Part shown: positions 12,572-21,400 of the stretch, in pieces
Layout of the letters: every line of letters begins with the position of its first letter
Position numbering within the stretch: position 1 is the first letter of the stretch
NCBI GenBank assembly: GCA_900315105.1
Contig: OMXX01000002.1
Location: forward strand, 160,640-224,639
From: an uncultured Prevotellaceae bacterium
GTDB lineage: Bacteria > Bacteroidota > Bacteroidia > Bacteroidales > Bacteroidaceae
Length of the DNA stretch: 64,000 nucleotides
Direction of reading: 5' to 3'
Notes under the pieces: generated by a model
The model's input: the letters and a program-made list of their open reading frames with translations, nothing else
Told to the model about the DNA's origin: nothing
The model's database searches: none
Position numbers and translations under genes: made by a program

Positions 12572-15472
12572 TTACTTAATCTTGGGCTTCAGTTCGTCAG
12601 GGGAATCATTGGTGAACATATTGACCTGACGAGCCTCGTTCTCATAGAGATGGCGTATCACACTCTCGTCAAGGATGATAGAAGGCTTGAAATCATTGCT
12701 CTTCATATAGTTTATGATACTCTTGCGAAGCTGACGGGCAACGAGTCGGGACCTGAGATTTGAGGTGATATCAATAGTGGTCATGAGCAATTTACCGCCA
12801 AGCACGTTTGCCTCGATTATCATACCGCACTTACGACTTACATGCCAAGTATCAATAGGCTGCATAGGTGGCTGATAGTCAGCAGGAAACTCCGAGAGAT
12901 TCATCACTTGAGCACGATTCACGAGCTCCCACCAAAGAAGGTTTGTCCAGTCGTCAGTAGGGAAATCACAATATACAGGGTGAGTGATATCGATATATGC
13001 GCCCGTGGTATGTGGAGGACGCATCTTGAACCATGAGGAGTTCCAGAACACAGGGAGATAGTTCTGCTTTATATCATTGCCATAACGCACCTTTCCGGCA
13101 GCCGTAAGAAGCACCTTATGCCCTCGCTTCAATGTCTGTATAGCCAAGTCGTCGAGGGTATCAGAAATATACACGCCGTCAACAAATCCCTTCCTAAGTT
13201 CCACCTTCGCCGTTACGCTTTCCGTCTCGCCCTGAACCGACGGCATCACCCAAAAGTCCCAATGGTTCTTCCATTTCTTATCTCCAGACGATATGGTGAC
13301 GGTGAGGGTTATCTTACTTGGATCAACAACATAGCCAAGAGGATATGTAACTGTTCCTAAGTACTGGTTCTTACCAAGTGGAATAGTTAATGGAGGAATG
13401 GCTAACGTTGAAGAATACTCTAATCCTTCCTGCCCATTTATCATTCCAGTCTTATCCTTTACACTCTCTGTTATGCTATACTCCACCTTAGCATCCTCAA
13501 TTTCACTTGCAGAGGCATTATATACCTCTATAGGGATTTTGAGGGTATCAGAAGCAGAATAGACGAACTTAGGGAACTTAGCCAGCGGCACTACATCATT
13601 ACAGAACTCCGTCCACTCCGATGCATCCACATATCCCTTCTCCTTCCAATGCACGTTGAGAGGTCCGACAATGGCTGTTCCCTGACCGCTATAGTCATTC
13701 AAACCAAGGAGTACGAAGCCTGTATATCCCTTTGTACGTAGATTGCGCTCTATCTCATATTTATATGCAAGGGTCTGTAACCTACCGCTTGACATAAGGA
13801 ATTTCTCTGCTTGTGATGCCATTCCGTTATCACGAAGCAAGTCCTCAAAGATATCAAAATTCTTCGCCTTATATACTCCTGTGTATTGTGAGCGTTCCTT
13901 CAGGTCGGGAAAGGCGCACCATTGCCCCTGCTCATGACTGATAATAGGTGAATTATTCGGAACGCTATCCTTGTAATTACGCGGGAACAGGAGATCCTTG
14001 CTGTAGTCATCGTTAGAATTAGGCGCGTTACGGTTCCAGTCAAGACCGCGTCCTCCTGCCTTCACATGGTACTGAGAGCCATTATCCCAAGCCCATCCGC
14101 CTCCAACGTTAGCCCCGCAATAGATACGACGTGAGTCGGTGTTCTTCCAATAATCCACCCACGCATTACACCACGTCACCCAGTCGCCAGCCGGCTCATT
14201 TCCGGCACTCATCATAAGGAACGACGGATGATTGCCGTAAGCCTCAACCATACGCTTTGTCTCATCCATGAGATACTGGTCGATAGCCATTCCGCGACCA
14301 AGCCTTACGCCATGATTCGGCCATGAAGGTCCTTCTGGCTGAAGATAGAAACCGAGACGGTCAGCCACACGGAATGCTGCCTCTGGAGGGCAATAGGAAT
14401 GAAATCGCATTGTGTTCAAGCCATATTCCTTACACTTCCGTATAATCCTTTCCCATGAAGCCTCATCGGTTGGAGGATAGCCCGTTTCGGGGAAACAGCA
14501 ATTGCCCACGGTTCCACGAACATATATCGGTTTTCCGTTGAGAACAATATCCATTCCGTTCACCTTCACCTCCCTCATTCCGAAGGTCGTTGTAACAGAA
14601 TATCCATTTGCATCCTTCACCTCAAGGGTATAAAGATTCGGGTGGAACTCATCCCAAAGCCTGATATCATCGCCCATACGAATGACATACGAACTATCAG
14701 ATATAGCCACAGCCTTACTCTCTTTTCCGTCAATGAAGAAAGAATGCCCTTTGGTATTGCCTCTGAGCACAATACGGATGGATTTGACAGATACATCAGG
14801 ATAAACGTCAATATGCTCAATAGTATTCATCGGACGTGCGGAAAGCGATATATCCCCTGCTATACCGTTCCAGTTGCCTTGCGTATGGTCGGTAACGGAA
14901 TGTGAATCCTTTCCAACGCAAACGTTCTCTATACCATTATATACCTTGATTGCTATCGTGTTTTCCTTACCGATTTTGATATGGTTAGTAACATCATATA
15001 CATGTGGAGCGGAAAGTCCAATCTGATGCCCGATTTCCTTGCCATTAACATATACGGTTGTCTCTATATGAGGACGTTCAAGAGTAAGAATGATACGCTG
15101 TTTCCTCCACTCCTTTGGCACAAGCACCTTACGGCGATACCAAGCATTGCCAACGTAGTGGCGTTCAGGAGTAAGGAAAAACGGGAATTTCATCTGTCCC
15201 TCAACGCGGTATTTCTCCATATAGGGATTGAAATAGAAAGAGGAATCATACAAAGAGCCTGTCCATTGTGTTTTCACGGAAACGATATCGCCCTTGCCTC
15301 TCGTAACCATAGAGCCTGGCAGTTGGATAGTATCATCATAAACCGATATTGGCGTAACGGTATTCTCGCTACGCTGAATCTGAAACTCCCAAGTTCCCGA
15401 AAGATCTATCTTGTTTTGGGCAGAAGCAGAAAGAACAGATGCAAAAGATATTAAGGCAAGGATTTTCTTCAT
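12572..15472 (-). CDS. Secreted GH2-family glycoside hydrolase
   Basis: The 966-residue protein has an N-terminal signal peptide ending near SASAQ, so it is exported, probably to the periplasm. The GH2 modules follow in order: a sugar-binding jelly roll (about 25-230, with LSGTWEF and NAWYRRKVLVPKEW), an Ig-like domain (about 230-310) and a TIM barrel (about 310-620). The likely acid/base is the Glu of MMSAGNEPAGDW and the likely nucleophile the Glu of IISHEQGQWCAFP. The long C-terminal part is beta-rich. GH2 covers beta-galactosidases, glucuronidases and mannosidases, and I cannot fix the substrate. No SusC/SusD pair or sensor is adjacent, so it is not in an obvious polysaccharide-utilisation locus. 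Confidence 0.88.
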   Translation of the reverse strand: MKKILALISFASVLSASAQNKIDLSGTWEFQIQRSENTVTPISVYDDTIQLPGSMVTRGKGDIVSVKTQWTGSLYDSSFYFNPYMEKYRVEGQMKFPFFLTPERHYVGNAWYRRKVLVPKEWRKQRIILTLERPHIETTVYVNGKEIGHQIGLSAPHVYDVTNHIKIGKENTIAIKVYNGIENVCVGKDSHSVTDHTQGNWNGIAGDISLSARPMNTIEHIDVYPDVSVKSIRIVLRGNTKGHSFFIDGKESKAVAISDSSYVIRMGDDIRLWDEFHPNLYTLEVKDANGYSVTTTFGMREVKVNGMDIVLNGKPIYVRGTVGNCCFPETGYPPTDEASWERIIRKCKEYGLNTMRFHSYCPPEAAFRVADRLGFYLQPEGPSWPNHGVRLGRGMAIDQYLMDETKRMVEAYGNHPSFLMMSAGNEPAGDWVTWCNAWVDYWKNTDSRRIYCGANVGGGWAWDNGSQYHVKAGGRGLDWNRNAPNSNDDYSKDLLFPRNYKDSVPNNSPIISHEQGQWCAFPDLKERSQYTGVYKAKNFDIFEDLLRDNGMASQAEKFLMSSGRLQTLAYKYEIERNLRTKGYTGFVLLGLNDYSGQGTAIVGPLNVHWKEKGYVDASEWTEFCNDVVPLAKFPKFVYSASDTLKIPIEVYNASASEIEDAKVEYSITESVKDKTGMINGQEGLEYSSTLAIPPLTIPLGKNQYLGTVTYPLGYVVDPSKITLTVTISSGDKKWKNHWDFWVMPSVQGETESVTAKVELRKGFVDGVYISDTLDDLAIQTLKRGHKVLLTAAGKVRYGNDIKQNYLPVFWNSSWFKMRPPHTTGAYIDITHPVYCDFPTDDWTNLLWWELVNRAQVMNLSEFPADYQPPMQPIDTWHVSRKCGMIIEANVLGGKLLMTTIDITSNLRSRLVARQLRKSIINYMKSNDFKPSIILDESVIRHLYENEARQVNMFTNDSPDELKPKIK

Positions 15473-15498
15473 AAATGATGATTAATAGTATCCAAGTG

Positions 15499-15506
15499 CA
15501 AAAGTA
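15499..15506 (-). promoter_or_regulatory. Promoter -7 box of the GH2 gene
   Basis: TACTTTTG on the minus strand lies 27 nt before the GH2 start. I found no clear -33 TTTG. Confidence 0.65.
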
Positions 15507-15628
15507 ATGATTTTTTTGCAGAAAAAAGAAAGAACTCCGATTTTTATTGAAATAAAATGCGATAAAAGTACGTTTATTAAAACGTAAGGCTGAATTTATA
15601 CGTTGTAAATATCACATTAAATAGTAAA

Positions 15629-16219
15629 TTGAAGTTCCTTATCGACGATAATATGACTCCGATGACCGAGGAGCAGTTCAACGACTGCCTCTCAAGGGTC
15701 AGCGAGCAACGCCGTGAGAAGGTTCTGAAGTATAGATTCCAGGCAGGAAGAGAACAGAGCCTAAAAGCCTATATGCTTCTCCAGCGATTGCTAAAGGAAG
15801 AATACGGAATCACGGAGCCGCCCGTTTTCCGCGAGTTGGAGAACGGCAAACCAGTCATCGTCGGACATGAGGATATCCATTTCAACATGTCGCATTGCAA
15901 ATACGCAGTTGCATGTGCAATAAGCAACAAGCCTGTCGGCATTGACGTAGAAAGGATTCAGGAGAAAGTGAAAGACGAACTTGCCCGCTATGTGCTTAGC
16001 GACAGCGAACTTGAAGACCTCACCCCACTGAAATTCACCCGCCTATGGACGATGAAGGAAGCCGTGGTGAAACTCACAGGCAGGGGAATAACGGGCAAGG
16101 AACAGCTCCGTCCGCTACTCGACGACTACTATAAAGGAAAAAGCCCTTGGCAAATAATCACCAAGGACTTCCCTGAAAAGAATTATGCTGTTAGCATTTG
16201 CTATGAAAGCCAGAAATAA
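15629..16219 (+). CDS. 4'-phosphopantetheinyl transferase (Sfp type)
   Basis: The enzyme moves 4'-phosphopantetheine from CoA onto a conserved serine of carrier proteins. The 196-residue product shows the diagnostic motifs in order: FNMSH (about residue 90), VGIDVERI (magnesium-binding Asp, about 107-114) and WTMKEAVVKLTG (Glu and Lys, about 146-157). The frame opens with TTG at 15629; the first ATG, at 15653, would remove eight residues that look like the first beta strand, so the exact start is open. It stands alone between the divergent GH2 gene and a MITE-like element, with no carrier protein or synthase nearby. It probably serves the cell's acyl carrier protein. Confidence 0.9.
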   Translation: MKFLIDDNMTPMTEEQFNDCLSRVSEQRREKVLKYRFQAGREQSLKAYMLLQRLLKEEYGITEPPVFRELENGKPVIVGHEDIHFNMSHCKYAVACAISNKPVGIDVERIQEKVKDELARYVLSDSELEDLTPLKFTRLWTMKEAVVKLTGRGITGKEQLRPLLDDYYKGKSPWQIITKDFPEKNYAVSICYESQK

Positions 16220-16263
16220 ACGAAAAAGCGAAGAATGAAGAAAGTTTAGCTCGGTGGCCAAAG

Positions 16264-16297
16264 GGACTTGCGAAGCTTGGTGAGCATTGCTAATAAA
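16264..16297 (+). repeat. GCTTGGTGAGC repeat
   Basis: GACTTGCGAAGCTTGGTGAGC plus GCTAATAA matches the unit near 445-475. An inverted relative sits inside the second MITE-like element at 48294-48322. Confidence 0.55.
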
Positions 16298-16305
16298 GCC
16301 TATTT

Positions 16306-16586
16306 AACGTGAGTTCGATGAATTTGTCTACATGTATATTATTGAATATCATGTAGTTGAAAGAGCTCTGAAGGAGCGATACCTAAAAGGGCAGTCCGTT
16401 AGGGCTGTTATATTTGCCGATATATGGGGGATGAGGTCTGTAGGACCGACACCTATTGTATTTATCTATGTTTTAGGTGTCGCACTTACAGCGCTCCTTT
16501 AATCACACATATACCGAATAACAGCCCTTACGGACTGCCCTATTAGGTGTCGGGCTTTGGCTTTCCCTTGTCGTCGAACTCACGTT
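16306..16586. mobile_element. MITE-like element with AACGTGAGTTCGA termini, long form
   Basis: The 281-bp non-coding element ends in inverted repeats: AACGTGAGTTCGATGA at the left and TCGTCGAACTCACGTT at the right. Inside are further mirrored arms, AGGGCAGTCCGTTAGGGCTG against CAGCCCTTACGGACTGCCCT, and an ACACCTA/TAGGTGT pair. ATTT flanks both ends (TATTT left, ATTTA right). A shorter relative is at 48161-48335, and solo termini occur near 55314, 57530, 60697 and 61367. No transposase is encoded. Confidence 0.7.
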
Positions 16587-16694
16587 ATTTAAGTTACATT
16601 TTATCACGAAAAAAGGCTATGACCACCCTAAACGGCAATACAAACTCAAGTTCTTCATTCCCAGTTCTTCACTCTTCACTTGAATCCTAAACTT

Positions 16695-17729
16695 CTAAGG
16701 CATCGGCTCCTTCGTAGTGCCGCGCACAACGAGGTTGCTTCTTACCACCTGCTTCTCAACGCGGTTTAGCGGAGTAATACCCTCAACCTTATTGATAAGG
16801 ATATTTGCTGCCTGATGACCTATTTCATTTCCTCGCTGATCCATGGTAGTGAGCATAGGATCACATGCCAAAGCACGCTCTCCATTGGTGAATCCGCAAA
16901 CGCTTACATCGTCAGGAATCTTGAATCCGAGACGCTTTACTACATGGATAACTCCAATGGCGGTATCATCATTGATACAGAAGAACGCATCAGGCCTATC
17001 CTCTCTCTGCATCATCCCAGGAATCATCTGCTCTGCGAGTTCACGTGAATCACATTCCAAAATGTAATCGTTGTTTATCTCCATATCGTGAAGACGAAGA
17101 GCATCCTTATAGCCATTCATCCTGTTCTTCACGATCTCAAGATGCAACGAACTTCCGCAAAAGGCAATTCGTTTGCAACCTGTGTCGATGAGATACTTTG
17201 TTGCCGTGAAAGCTCCGTGATAGTCGTCGATAACCACTCTGGAGGCATTCACACCGGTACAGATACGGTCAAAGAACACAAGAGGCATCTCATTGTTTAT
17301 AATACGGATAAAGTGATCGTATTGCTTCGTGTTCTTTGATTGTGAAACGATTACACCGCAAACTCTTGACCTGATAAAGTTGTCGCAAATCTTCACTTCA
17401 CGATCAAACTGCTCCTTACTCTGTGCAACGATGATAGAGTACCCACGATTTGATGCTTCCTCCTCGATACCCGAAATAACGGTAGAGAAGAAATAATGCA
17501 CTATCTCAGGCACAATGACACCTATGATTTTCTGTGACCTTGCCTTGGAATGACGCAAAGACTCAGCAAGAACGTTTGACACAAAATTATGCTCCTTTGC
17601 ATACTCCTGCACCATTTTCCTTCTTTTCTCACTAATACTTGGATTATCAGCCAATGCTCGTGAGACAGTTGCCACCGACACTCCCAGTGCCTTGGCAATA
17701 TCCTTCATTGTTATCTGTGAATGTGGCAT
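16695..17729 (-). CDS. LacI-family transcriptional regulator
   Basis: The 344-residue regulator has an N-terminal LacI HTH (about residues 6-52: TMKDIAKALGVSVATVSRAL) with the hinge-helix segment VLAESLRHSKARSQKIIG. A periplasmic-binding-protein-like effector domain follows (about 65-335), with DRPDAFFCINDDTAIGVI and SVCGFTNGERA. It should be a dimeric, sugar-responsive DNA-binding protein. It is divergent from malQ, and the 424-bp gap between their starts holds promoters for both. Control of malQ and maltodextrin genes is the natural hypothesis, as with MalR-type regulators, but I found no clear operator dyad over the malQ promoter. Confidence 0.92.
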   Translation of the reverse strand: MPHSQITMKDIAKALGVSVATVSRALADNPSISEKRRKMVQEYAKEHNFVSNVLAESLRHSKARSQKIIGVIVPEIVHYFFSTVISGIEEEASNRGYSIIVAQSKEQFDREVKICDNFIRSRVCGVIVSQSKNTKQYDHFIRIINNEMPLVFFDRICTGVNASRVVIDDYHGAFTATKYLIDTGCKRIAFCGSSLHLEIVKNRMNGYKDALRLHDMEINNDYILECDSRELAEQMIPGMMQREDRPDAFFCINDDTAIGVIHVVKRLGFKIPDDVSVCGFTNGERALACDPMLTTMDQRGNEIGHQAANILINKVEGITPLNRVEKQVVRSNLVVRGTTKEPMP

Positions 17730-17796
17730 AGTTTATATAGGGTTAATAAGTGATATTTTTATGAACATTTTATATGAATATTATTGCTTTCGTGTG

Positions 17797-17804
17797 CAAA
17801 TATA
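17797..17804 (-). promoter_or_regulatory. Promoter -7 box of the LacI gene
   Basis: TATATTTG on the minus strand lies 68 nt before the start codon at 17729. The rest of 17805-18082 is AT-rich and shows no further feature I can support. Confidence 0.6.
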
Positions 17805-18082
17805 TGAAATTTTTCTCAAATGAAGAAATTTTTTGCATAAAATCTATAAGATACTGAATGAAATCGGTTGCGCAAAGGCAAGAAAAGCACAATATAACAT
17901 TTTGAACGTGTTATTTTTCACGATTGCAGAAAATTTTTCCTTCAAAAATTTCAGTATTCAGATTGAAATTAGTAATTTTGCGAGGAATAAAGACAAAGAA
18001 TCCGGAAACAGGATTCTGTATAAAAAACGATTCCGTATTCGCAAACGTTAGCAATGAGATATCATGCATAACGGACAGCAAA

Positions 18083-18115
18083 TTTGCGTATCTTAGGATA
18101 TTATGTGTATTTTTG
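18083..18115 (+). promoter_or_regulatory. Promoter of malQ
   Basis: TTTG (18083-18086) and TATTTTTG (18108-18115) are 21 bp apart. The -7 box lies inside the longest possible open frame, which rules out an ATG at 18103 and supports the start at 18154. Confidence 0.78.
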
Positions 18116-18153
18116 CAGACGGAACAAGAGGAAATAACAAATCAACATCTTTA

Positions 18154-20595
18154 ATGAATTACTTCTATAGCACAGCATTCACCGAATGCATACACCGACA
18201 CGAAATACAGGCTCTCGAAAAGAGCACATTCGATAAGACTCTCATCATCAGGGTACAGGCTCCACAGCTTCGTCCCAACCAGCGTCTTGCACTAAGCGGA
18301 GGCGTTGAAGAACTCGGCAACTGGCAGGAGCGCGAAGCCCTCAAGTGCCTATACACAGACGATAACGAGTGGACCGCCGTAATCGATGCCACCAATCTCA
18401 CTGGCAAGAGCATTGAGATGAAGTTTATCGTCGTTGACGATGACGAGAGCGTGCCTGTTATATGGGAAGCGCGTATGAACCGTGTTCTGTATATCCCTGA
18501 GATAGAGAGCGGACAGACCGAGACCTTGAACTTGGAAATGGCACACTTCCCTATCCCAGCCGACCGCATAGCAGGCACAGCCATTCCCGTTTTCTCTCTC
18601 CGTTCTGAAGGCAGCTTCGGAGTAGGCGACTTCGGCGACCTGAAGAAAATGGTGGATTGGGTATCGCTCACAGGGCAGCGCATCCTTCAGGTGCTACCAA
18701 TCAACGACACCACCATCACACACACCTGGACAGACTCATATCCCTATTCCGCTATCAGCATCTTCGCCCTTCATCCGCAATATGCTGATTTCCGACAGCT
18801 TCCTCCTCTGAAAGACTGGAAGAAAGCCACAGAGTTTGAAAAACTCAGAAAAGAGCTCAACGCCCTTCCGCAAATCGACTACGAGCGCGTGAACAATGCC
18901 AAGAACGAGTATCTGCATCTCCTTTTCGAGCAGGAAGGCAAGACGGTACTCGCATCCGAGGAATACAAGCAATGGTTCAAGGAAGAAGAGCAATGGCTCG
19001 TGCCCTACGCTCAATACAGCGTTCTGCGTGACACCTACGGCACAGCCAACTTCTCTGAATGGCGCGACCATAACACATGGAACGAGGCTGACCGTAAATC
19101 GCTTACCAACCCTCGCAGCAAGGCATACAAGGCGGCATCCTATTATTATTATATCCAGTTCATCCTTGCGCAGCAGATGATTTCCGCCCATAAATATGCG
19201 CAGGCTCACAAGGTGGCATTGAAAGGCGATATCCCTATCGGCGTAAACCGCTACGGCTGTGATGTGTGGATGGAGCCACGCTATTTCAACCTCAACGGAC
19301 AGACAGGCGCACCGCCAGATGACTTCTCAGTAAACGGACAGAACTGGGGATTCCCTACCTATAACTGGGACGAGATGCTGAAGGACGACTGCCAGTGGTG
19401 GATTCGCCGTTTCCAGAACATGGCAAAATACTTCGATGCCTACCGCATCGACCATGTGCTCGGTTTCTTCCGTATCTGGGAGATACCAATCCATAGCGTC
19501 CACGGACTTCTCGGACAGTTCCAGCCATCGCTCGGAATGACACGACAGGAGGTAGAGCAATACGGACTTGAATGGCAGGAGGATTTCTTCCTCAACCCAT
19601 TCATAACCGACTGGGTATTAGAGCGTCTGTTCGGTGAAAATGCCGAATATGTAAAGAACACCTTCCTTGAGCCCTGGCACGATGACACATACCGTTTCCG
19701 CGAGGGATTCAAGACGCAGAGGGAGGTGGAGGCATACTTCAAGACACACACGGCCCCTCCCCAGCCCTCCCGAGGGAGGGAGTCTTTAGATACAATAATA
19801 CAATCCAATAATCCCTCCCACTCGGGGGAGATGGAGGGGGGCATCTACTCCCTCCAGAGCAACGTGCTATTCCTTGTTGACCACAAGAATCCCGACCTCG
19901 TACACCCACGCATCTCAGCACAGTTGGATACCTGTTACGAGACGCTATGGGAGCACGACAAATACAACTTCAACCGTCTGTATAACGATTATTTCTATCG
20001 TCGCAACAATCAGTTCTGGTATGAGGAGGCGATGAAGAAACTCCCACGACTTGTGGATGCGACAAAGATGCTCGTATGTGCCGAAGACCTCGGTATGGTG
20101 CCTGAATGTGTGGCATGGGTAATCAACCAGCTAAACATCCTCTCGCTCGAAATCCAGTCAATGCCGAAGGACCCGCAAGTCCCATTCGGAATACTCGACC
20201 GTAACCCATTCCTATCCGTCTGCACCATCTCCAGTCACGACACCGCCACCCTGCGAATGTGGTGGGATGAGGACGAGGAACGCACACAGAACTATTGGGA
20301 GTGGTCACTTGGGCATGAGGGCAAAGCCCCCCACCCGCTCACACCGGATATTGCCACGGAGATAGTCAGCAACCACCTCGCCTGTCCTTCCATGCTCTGC
20401 ATCCTCACGCTTCAGGATTGGCTCGCAACCGATGCCGATTTGCGCCTTGCCGATGCCAATGCCGAGCGCATCAACATCCCAGCCAATCCAAGGCACTACT
20501 GGCGCTATCGCATGCACCTCACCCTCGAACAGCTCATACAAGCAACCGAGTTCAACGAGAATGTAAAGGAGATGATTGCTTCGACAAGGAAATAA
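18154..20595 (+). CDS. malQ: 4-alpha-glucanotransferase with N-terminal CBM20
   Basis: Amylomaltase transfers alpha-1,4-glucan segments between maltodextrins, feeding them to glycolysis or glycogen. The 813-residue protein starts at 18154, downstream of the promoter. A CBM20 starch-binding module (about residues 25-130, with VQAPQLRPNQRLALSGG and ELGNW) precedes the GH77 barrel. The catalytic residues are readable: the nucleophile Asp in AYRIDHVLGFFRIWE, the acid/base Glu in LVCAEDLGMVPE and the stabilising Asp in SSHDTATLRMWW. Homologues in Bacteroidetes often carry two CBM20 modules; here only one remains. An extra, repeat-derived segment of about 30 residues lies near residue 535. The divergent LacI gene is the likely regulator. 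Confidence 0.95.
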   Translation: MNYFYSTAFTECIHRHEIQALEKSTFDKTLIIRVQAPQLRPNQRLALSGGVEELGNWQEREALKCLYTDDNEWTAVIDATNLTGKSIEMKFIVVDDDESVPVIWEARMNRVLYIPEIESGQTETLNLEMAHFPIPADRIAGTAIPVFSLRSEGSFGVGDFGDLKKMVDWVSLTGQRILQVLPINDTTITHTWTDSYPYSAISIFALHPQYADFRQLPPLKDWKKATEFEKLRKELNALPQIDYERVNNAKNEYLHLLFEQEGKTVLASEEYKQWFKEEEQWLVPYAQYSVLRDTYGTANFSEWRDHNTWNEADRKSLTNPRSKAYKAASYYYYIQFILAQQMISAHKYAQAHKVALKGDIPIGVNRYGCDVWMEPRYFNLNGQTGAPPDDFSVNGQNWGFPTYNWDEMLKDDCQWWIRRFQNMAKYFDAYRIDHVLGFFRIWEIPIHSVHGLLGQFQPSLGMTRQEVEQYGLEWQEDFFLNPFITDWVLERLFGENAEYVKNTFLEPWHDDTYRFREGFKTQREVEAYFKTHTAPPQPSRGRESLDTIIQSNNPSHSGEMEGGIYSLQSNVLFLVDHKNPDLVHPRISAQLDTCYETLWEHDKYNFNRLYNDYFYRRNNQFWYEEAMKKLPRLVDATKMLVCAEDLGMVPECVAWVINQLNILSLEIQSMPKDPQVPFGILDRNPFLSVCTISSHDTATLRMWWDEDEERTQNYWEWSLGHEGKAPHPLTPDIATEIVSNHLACPSMLCILTLQDWLATDADLRLADANAERINIPANPRHYWRYRMHLTLEQLIQATEFNENVKEMIASTRK
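19752..19842 (+). repeat. Palindromic repeat inserted in frame in malQ
   Basis: About 91 nt encode a Pro/Ser/Gly-rich stretch (APPQPSRGRESLD ... SHSGEMEGG) with no counterpart in GH77. The DNA has the dyad CCCTCCCGAGGGAGGG and a mirrored CCCTCCCACTCGGGGGAG, like the palindrome that forms the 3' end of miaA. The reading frame is kept across it. Confidence 0.75.
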
Positions 20596-20654
20596 AGCCT
20601 AAACAGGATTATTCATAGTCCCTCCCAATAGAGCATATCCAGATGGGGGGGGGA

Positions 20655-20716
20655 CTATGCCTAAGATGAGGTACGCTAACACTATATTCCTTATTGTTAC
20701 CTGTTACCTGTTACTG
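20655..20716 (+). repeat. GATGAGGTACGCTAACAC plus GTTACCT array, copy 1
   Basis: A conserved block, AGATGAGGTACGCTAACAC, is followed by ATTCCTTATT and GTTAC words at 20696, 20703 and 20710 (7-nt period). An inverted copy with the same order lies at 40306-40370. A run of nine G at 20645-20653 stands just before it. Confidence 0.75.
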
Positions 20717-20737
20717 CAAGGTTAGAAGTGCTGTTGT

Positions 20738-20848
20738 GCCTTCGCTCTGCCTTCGTTATGCCTTCGCTCTGCCTTCGCTCCAATCGATGGAGTATCAACG
20801 GACTTACAACGGACTTACAACGGAACTACAACGGACCTACATTGGAGG
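20738..20848. repeat. 11-nt-period array C (longest)
   Basis: GCCTTCG starts at 20738, 20749, 20760 and 20771. GGA then starts at 20789, 20800, 20811, 20822, 20833 and 20844, in units such as TTACAACGGAC. Every step is 11 nt. The left half is pyrimidine-rich and the right half is of the complementary type. Confidence 0.88.
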
Positions 20849-21111
20849 AAGCAGAAAGTTTCCAAAGAATCTCATTGAAGCCTGTATTAAGTTTGGGGGA
20901 TGGTTTAGGAATGTTTTTCACGTTTTACATCGTTTTTCAAGCATACAGAGTAGGGCGAATCAGCCAGAAATCAATGCTTGTTGTTATGCTATTGAGACTA
21001 TCAGCCGCCTATACTCAGCTTTACAACTTACACATAACAGCCTCATTATCTTTATCTTGGGTAGTTCAGAACTATAATATAGCCTCGCTCAACAAGCAAG
21101 CAAAATCACGA

Positions 21112-21140
21112 CCAGTAACAGATAACAGGTAACAATAAGG
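21112..21140 (-). repeat. GTTACCT 7-nt array, inverted partner
   Basis: GTAAC/ATAAC words start at 21115, 21122 and 21129, followed by AATAAGGATTTT. Read on the minus strand this is the same GTTACCTGTTAC array as at 20696, so the two face each other across array C. Confidence 0.7.
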
Positions 21141-21235
21141 ATTTTAGTGCATGCCAAAATTTTACAGAATTATTCTAAGGAGTTTATATACCTTATTATA
21201 TATATAAATAATAAATATAGGCAGCTGCTTACACT

Positions 21236-21268
21236 ATTTTTCTTATTGTTACCTGTTACCCGTTACTC
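21236..21268 (+). repeat. GTTACCT 7-nt array, third copy
   Basis: TTATTGTTACCTGTTACCCG has GTTAC at 21248, 21255 and 21262. It completes a cluster of three such arrays in the 804-nt gap after malQ. No gene is visible there. Confidence 0.7.
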
Positions 21269-21290
21269 ATACCCAAACGCCAATAAGTTC

Positions 21291-21400
21291 AAAAGGCAAA
21301 TAATATGAATGCCGCTTATGGTATTGCTCTTTTACGAACTACCATAAGCGGCATTAGTATTTAACATCCTTCCATTGGGGAAGGGTTGGTTAGGTCTTTT
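21291..21400. repeat. GAATGCCGCTTATGG hairpin element, copy 2
   Basis: GAATGCCGCTTATGG is mirrored by CCATAAGCGGCATTA, and the element ends in ACATCCTTCC..GGGAAGGGTTGGTTAGG before a T-run. It closely matches 31286-31411. It abuts the stop of the minus-strand barrel gene and probably terminates transcription of that gene. Confidence 0.75.

Noticed and set aside
12572..15472. Polysaccharide-utilisation locus around the GH2 gene
   Set aside because: No SusC/SusD pair, sensor or second glycosidase lies beside it; neighbours are repeats and a phosphopantetheinyl transferase.
18103..18153. Upstream ATG start for malQ
   Set aside because: The malQ -7 box at 18108-18115 lies after this ATG; the start at 18154 begins the recognisable protein.
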